Assembly (NCBI GenBank): GCA_036377675.1 | Contig: DASUXY010000059.1 | Location: 1-54,461 of the forward strand | Direction: 5' to 3' | Source of the DNA: DASUXY01 sp036377675 | Lineage (GTDB): Bacteria > Bacillota > Bacilli > Bacillales > Amphibacillaceae | DNA length: 54,461 bases | Shown here: positions 51,052 through 54,461 of the stretch, piece by piece | Position numbering within the stretch: position 1 is the stretch's first letter | Layout: each line of letters opens with the position of its first letter | The notes under the pieces: model-generated | What the model was told of the DNA's origin: nothing | What the model saw: only the letters and a program-made list of their open reading frames with translations | The model's database searches: none | Program-made: the position numbers and the translations under genes

Positions 51052-51915
51052 TTACATCAGTCCACTTCCGAGTTCACCAATCGTTTTTACATAGTTTTTT
51101 TCATAAAAATAAGTGTGCAAACAATCATTTTCATCAATCAATTTTCGCTCTTGATTCGGATATGTAATATAGATCGAGTGCTTTTTATTGCGTTGAAACT
51201 GAGAGAAAACATCCATAAGTTTCATTTGATGAGAAACAGAAATGGGCCGTACTGCATGGACAGACGCATTTCCTTCATATCTTTTTAATAAAAAACGAAT
51301 AAATACGTAATAACGTCGTTTCCATTCTAGTCTATTTTCCATCAAGAGAAAAAGCATAATTAAAAAAACGCCTAATGAAAACGGAAAGAAGAACATCGTC
51401 ACCAAAGCAAGGAACGTAGCCACTAAGGAAAATAGTATCACCGTATCATACGCTGTGCGAAAAGAAAAAACCATCGATAAACATAACAGTACTATTTTTC
51501 CACCGTCTAAAGGATAAATCGGCAACGCGTTAAACAGAAGAATGACCGTATTGTAAAAAAACAAAAGATCTAAAATATGATTTGGAATGAATTGGAAGTT
51601 CCCCGCAACGAAGAGAAATACGTAAATAAACACATGTTGAAAAGGTCCAGCAATCGTCACTAAGAAATCTTCATACATCGGTCGATTGCCGTGCTCATCT
51701 GTTTCCATGACTCCGCCAAAAATCCACAACATAATCTTTTGAATACGCCAGTTGAACCATTTAGCCATCGCGAAATGCCCGAATTCATGAAAAAGCACAA
51801 TCGCTAATATGATGGAAAGTTGAACAAATGTACCCGTTATGAACGAAATGAATACAAACACGAGTAAAATAGGATGTACATGAATCGGTGGTAGAAGCGA
51901 ATTACGATTGGTCAT
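51052..51915 (-). CDS. spoIVFB: Stage IV sporulation intramembrane metalloprotease SpoIVFB
   Basis: SpoIVFB is a site-2-type protease that cuts pro-sigma-K in the outer forespore membrane. The 287-residue protein has six membrane segments, the zinc motif LFHEFGHFAMAKWF (near 41-54), the third ligand in LPIYPLDGGKIVL (near 135-147) and a C-terminal CBS-like domain (about 200-287) that binds ATP. The ATG at 51915 is used; a TTG one codon earlier is possible. It overlaps the end of spoIVFA, its inhibitor, by 14 nt. Confidence 0.94.
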   Translation of the reverse strand: MTNRNSLLPPIHVHPILLVFVFISFITGTFVQLSIILAIVLFHEFGHFAMAKWFNWRIQKIMLWIFGGVMETDEHGNRPMYEDFLVTIAGPFQHVFIYVFLFVAGNFQFIPNHILDLLFFYNTVILLFNALPIYPLDGGKIVLLCLSMVFSFRTAYDTVILFSLVATFLALVTMFFFPFSLGVFLIMLFLLMENRLEWKRRYYVFIRFLLKRYEGNASVHAVRPISVSHQMKLMDVFSQFQRNKKHSIYITYPNQERKLIDENDCLHTYFYEKNYVKTIGELGSGLM

Positions 51916-52675
51916 CAACTTGGATCACCTGAATTGGATCGACATACTCTTTATTTTTTTTGATTGAGAAATAAAATGTTTGTTTTTCACTCGTTGGAAT
52001 GAATTGACCAAGTTCTTCGCCAGTTCCAATCATTTGATATAAATGAACATTTACCGTATTTAAGTGCCCGTACGTCGATGTACTTCCATCAGGGTGTTGA
52101 ACTTTTACCGTTTTCTTCGTCTCTCGATCATTTCCAGCAAAAATGACAATTCCTTCTTGTATAGCCGATACGACTGAAGAAGTATCCGGAGCAATCATAA
52201 TTCCTTTTCCATTCGTTTGAAAAGACTCCGTCACACTTCCGGAAACGGGTAATGCTAATCCGTCATGTTCACTTCCTTTTGAACCGGTAGGTGTAAATGC
52301 TAAAGGATTGCCAAACGTTTCTTGATACCACACATTCACTTTAGCAAATGGAAATTCTTCTGTAAGTGCGTCACTCGTCCAACTTTTAACGTTTGCAAAT
52401 AAAGTTGTATCTGTATTCCATAACAACGCTGTACTAACAAAGAGCATCGCCGATAACGTAGCTTTGACGATGAGACTAGAAATAAACGAACTTTTTTCAC
52501 TCGATGATTGTTCCACCATATCCGGGAAAGTTTGTACAAAGCCATGTTTTTCTTCTTCCTGTACAAAGGGTGAGATGACTTGTTTTGAAGTGATCCCTGT
52601 CATTGAAGGAGGAAGACCTCTTCGTTTTTTACGTTGCATAATCGACTTGCGAACTTTTCGTACACCTCTGCTCAT
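51902..52675 (-). CDS. spoIVFA: Stage IV sporulation protein SpoIVFA (degenerate M23 domain)
   Basis: SpoIVFA tethers and inhibits SpoIVFB with BofA until the SpoIVB signal arrives. The 257-residue protein has a basic cytoplasmic N-terminus, one membrane helix (near 67-87) and a C-terminal LytM/M23-like domain (about 135-250, with LALPVSGSVTESF and TSTYGHLNTVNVHL). The first zinc ligand motif of active M23 enzymes is missing (GIMIAPD in place of an HxxxD), so the domain is probably not catalytic, as expected for SpoIVFA. ATG at 52675. It stands between minD and spoIVFB. Confidence 0.88.
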   Translation of the reverse strand: MSRGVRKVRKSIMQRKKRRGLPPSMTGITSKQVISPFVQEEEKHGFVQTFPDMVEQSSSEKSSFISSLIVKATLSAMLFVSTALLWNTDTTLFANVKSWTSDALTEEFPFAKVNVWYQETFGNPLAFTPTGSKGSEHDGLALPVSGSVTESFQTNGKGIMIAPDTSSVVSAIQEGIVIFAGNDRETKKTVKVQHPDGSTSTYGHLNTVNVHLYQMIGTGEELGQFIPTSEKQTFYFSIKKNKEYVDPIQVIQVDDQS

Positions 52676-52866
52676 TGTTCTCACAATCCTTCACCATTCA
52701 TTTGTACAAGTATATGATGAATCAGAGGCGGATATGTGTGAATGTATTGCTCCACATCTTGTATGTATAGATATAAAATGATCCTCTTCAAATGAAAAGT
52801 GATCGTAATATCTACTTTAGTGGGGTACGCTTCATTGTTGAACATTTGTCAATCGCTAGATTGTAG

Positions 52867-53664
52867 TTACGCTCGCATACCAAAAAACTTTTTTAACTTT
52901 TGAAACATACCTGTTTGATTTTCTAAAGATTGAAGAGGAACCGTTTCTCCTAAAATTCTTCGAGCAATATTTCGGTAAGAAATTGATGCACTCGTTTTCG
53001 GTTGGAAAGCAACAGGTTCTCCTTTATTCGCTGCTTTAATAACTTCATCATCATCACGGACGATACCGATCAGATCAATCGAAAGAATGTGAACGATTTC
53101 GTCAATATCGAGCATATCTCCATTTTTCATCATATGGTTTCGAATTCGGTTAATAATTAGACTAGGAGACTCCATCTCTTCTTGTTCTAACAAACCAATA
53201 ATCCGATCGGCATCTCTTACACTCGATATTTCTGGAGTTGTTACAACAATTGCCTGATCAGCTCCGGCTATTGCATTTTGAAAACCTTGCTCAATCCCGG
53301 CTGGGCAATCGATAATGATATACTCATAATCTTGTTTCAATTCAGAGACAATCGTTTGCATCCCTTCTCTCGTTATCGCAGATTTATCGCTCGTTTGTGC
53401 AGCCGGAAGCAAGACTAATTCATCAAATCGCTTATCTTTAATTAAAGCTTGGTGTAACTTACAGCGTTCTTCAATAACATCAACAATGTCGTAAATAATG
53501 CGATTTTCCAATCCCATAATGACATCGAGATTTCGAAGTCCAATATCTGTATCGATGAGACATACTTTTTTATCCATCAATGCTAACGAAGTACCGATAT
53601 TCGCTGTCGTCGTTGTTTTTCCTACTCCACCTTTACCAGACGTAATAACTATTGCCTCACCCAT
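52867..53664 (-). CDS. minD: Septum site-determining ATPase MinD
   Basis: MinD is a membrane-associated ParA-like ATPase that recruits MinC to block polar division. The 265-residue protein has the deviant Walker A TSGKGGVGKTTTTAN (near 9-23), switch I TDIGLRNLD (near 40), Walker B IIIDCPAG (near 118) and a C-terminal amphipathic membrane helix MFQKLKKFFGM. The ATG at 53664 has GGAG 8 nt upstream; the in-frame extension to 53688 has no site. It overlaps minC by 8 nt. Confidence 0.97.
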   Translation of the reverse strand: MGEAIVITSGKGGVGKTTTTANIGTSLALMDKKVCLIDTDIGLRNLDVIMGLENRIIYDIVDVIEERCKLHQALIKDKRFDELVLLPAAQTSDKSAITREGMQTIVSELKQDYEYIIIDCPAGIEQGFQNAIAGADQAIVVTTPEISSVRDADRIIGLLEQEEMESPSLIINRIRNHMMKNGDMLDIDEIVHILSIDLIGIVRDDDEVIKAANKGEPVAFQPKTSASISYRNIARRILGETVPLQSLENQTGMFQKLKKFFGMRA

Positions 53665-54343
53665 TTTGCATTCTCCTTTCGAATCCACTTAGACGTTTGC
53701 TTTTTCGTGAAAGAACTTGCAATCGATCAATCATAATTTTGTCTTCTTCTTCATCGATAAAGCCACACTCCATGTAGACACCATCCGTTTCATAATCTGG
53801 GGCGCGGCTAATATAATCTGCAATTCGTAACTGAGTAGGTTTCATGAATGATGCAACAATTACAGCTTCGCGATTACCATTGATCCCTGCATGGGCAATT
53901 CCTCGTAAGTTTCCCATAATATAAATGTCTCCCGTTGAAACAACTTTTCCACCTGGATTTACATCACCGATCAATAACAAATCTCCTTCAATGTGCAAAA
54001 CTTGTCCAGATCTCACCACCCGGTTAAATGCCTTTATTTTATTTTTTTCCATCCAATGAAGAGCTTCATCTTTAGGAATCAAGTTCGATTCAAATGCTTG
54101 AACAGAAAAATGGTGATCGCTCTCAATGAGACGGGTTAATTGTTCCTTTTGTTGTTCTGTTAAATAACGATTGCCTATTTTAACGGTTACAGATACAGTC
54201 GGGTCATTTTTTTGTAATTTGCTTGCAGAAAGAACAGCTGTTAATTCCTTGATTGCCTCTTCAAGCAAACACGTATCATCGATAAGCATCGTCAGCCCAT
54301 CTCTTGTACCCTTAATCGTTATGAGTTGCTTTTTACCGAGCAT
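53657..54343 (-). CDS. minC: Septum site-determining protein MinC
   Basis: MinC inhibits FtsZ assembly. The 228-residue protein has an N-terminal FtsZ-inhibitory domain (about 1-100, GKKQLITIKGTRDGLTMLID at the start) and a C-terminal beta-helix that binds MinD: VVRSGQVLHIEGDLLLIGDVNPGG (near 108, in part), GNLRGIAHAG and PTQLRIADYISRAPD. The ATG at 54343 is preferred because GAGGTG lies 7 nt upstream; an ATG at 54349 is too close. The 112 bp before it hold no clear promoter, and the mreBCD genes probably precede it outside the window. Confidence 0.95.
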   Translation of the reverse strand: MLGKKQLITIKGTRDGLTMLIDDTCLLEEAIKELTAVLSASKLQKNDPTVSVTVKIGNRYLTEQQKEQLTRLIESDHHFSVQAFESNLIPKDEALHWMEKNKIKAFNRVVRSGQVLHIEGDLLLIGDVNPGGKVVSTGDIYIMGNLRGIAHAGINGNREAVIVASFMKPTQLRIADYISRAPDYETDGVYMECGFIDEEEDKIMIDRLQVLSRKSKRLSGFERRMQNG

Positions 54344-54461
54344 GATCATTCACCTCATTACTGAATACCATATTTTAAATGTTTTACACGATACGTACCT
54401 TTTATTGTAGAAGAAATTTATAACGATTGATTCAATTGCTCCTTTTTCCATTTTCCGAGAC

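Noticed and set aside
52464..52781. 105-residue plus-strand open frame over the spoIVFA start
   Set aside because: Antisense to a well-supported gene with no ribosome site.
1..54461. CRISPR arrays, tRNA/rRNA genes, insertion sequences, prophage or defence islands
   Set aside because: No regularly spaced repeats, no tRNA-like clover leaf and no transposase, integrase or phage protein motifs were seen; gene order is conserved core genome.

Overview
The window comes from a low-GC, endospore-forming Firmicute of the family Bacillaceae. It carries spo0B, spoIVFA/spoIVFB, spoVB, safA, a ysxE-like coat kinase, a YhcN/CoxA-type lipoprotein and rsfA. Long runs keep the gene order of the Bacillus subtilis yrh-yrr-yrv-relA-secDF-ruv-obg-minCD region. 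Low GC and compact Gram-positive translation signals (GGAGG 6-9 nt before starts) fit. An Oceanobacillus/Virgibacillus-like genus is possible but cannot be fixed from this sequence. I see no tRNA, rRNA, insertion sequence, prophage or CRISPR array.

Almost all genes are on the minus strand, so transcription runs from high to low coordinates. Reading that way: minC-minD; spoIVFA-spoIVFB; an L21 leader with rplU-prp-rpmA; spo0B-obg-pheB-pheA; safA-ysxE-nadE-coxA; yebC; ruvA-ruvB-DUF2905-queA-tgt-yajC; secDF with comN; recJ-apt; relA-dtd; a T-box-controlled hisS-aspS operon; 6S RNA; a FAH-family gene; cymR-cysteine desulfurase-mnmA; TPR protein-recD2-zinc ribbon; an AI-2E-family permease; a T-box-controlled alaS-ireB-ruvX-yrzB group; mltG-trmR-udk-greA; and yrrS-mtnN-yrhC with a small membrane protein. 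Only rarA and rsfA (18.7-21.0 kb) and spoVB and yrzE (35.5-37.5 kb) are on the plus strand.

The genes form several functional groups. tRNA and translation: alaS, hisS, aspS, mnmA with its sulfur donor, trmR, queA, tgt, dtd, rplU/rpmA with the L27 protease, obg. Recombination and replication repair: ruvAB, recJ, recD2, rarA. Stress and nucleotides: relA, apt, udk, mtnN, nadE, cymR. Envelope and secretion: secDF, yajC, mltG, minCD. Sporulation: spo0B, spoIVFAB, spoVB, safA, ysxE, coxA, rsfA.

The most useful non-coding calls are a 6S-1 RNA whose product-RNA template can be read directly, two T-box leaders with good sigma-A promoters (GCU/Ala for alaS, GAC/Asp for hisS-aspS), an L21 leader, about a dozen intrinsic terminators, and a dispersed MITE-like repeat with an internal hairpin present in three intergenic copies. 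A ~277-bp stretch between hisS and dtd looks like a gene broken by two frameshifts. Otherwise this is conserved core genome, and I found no convincing new multi-gene system.
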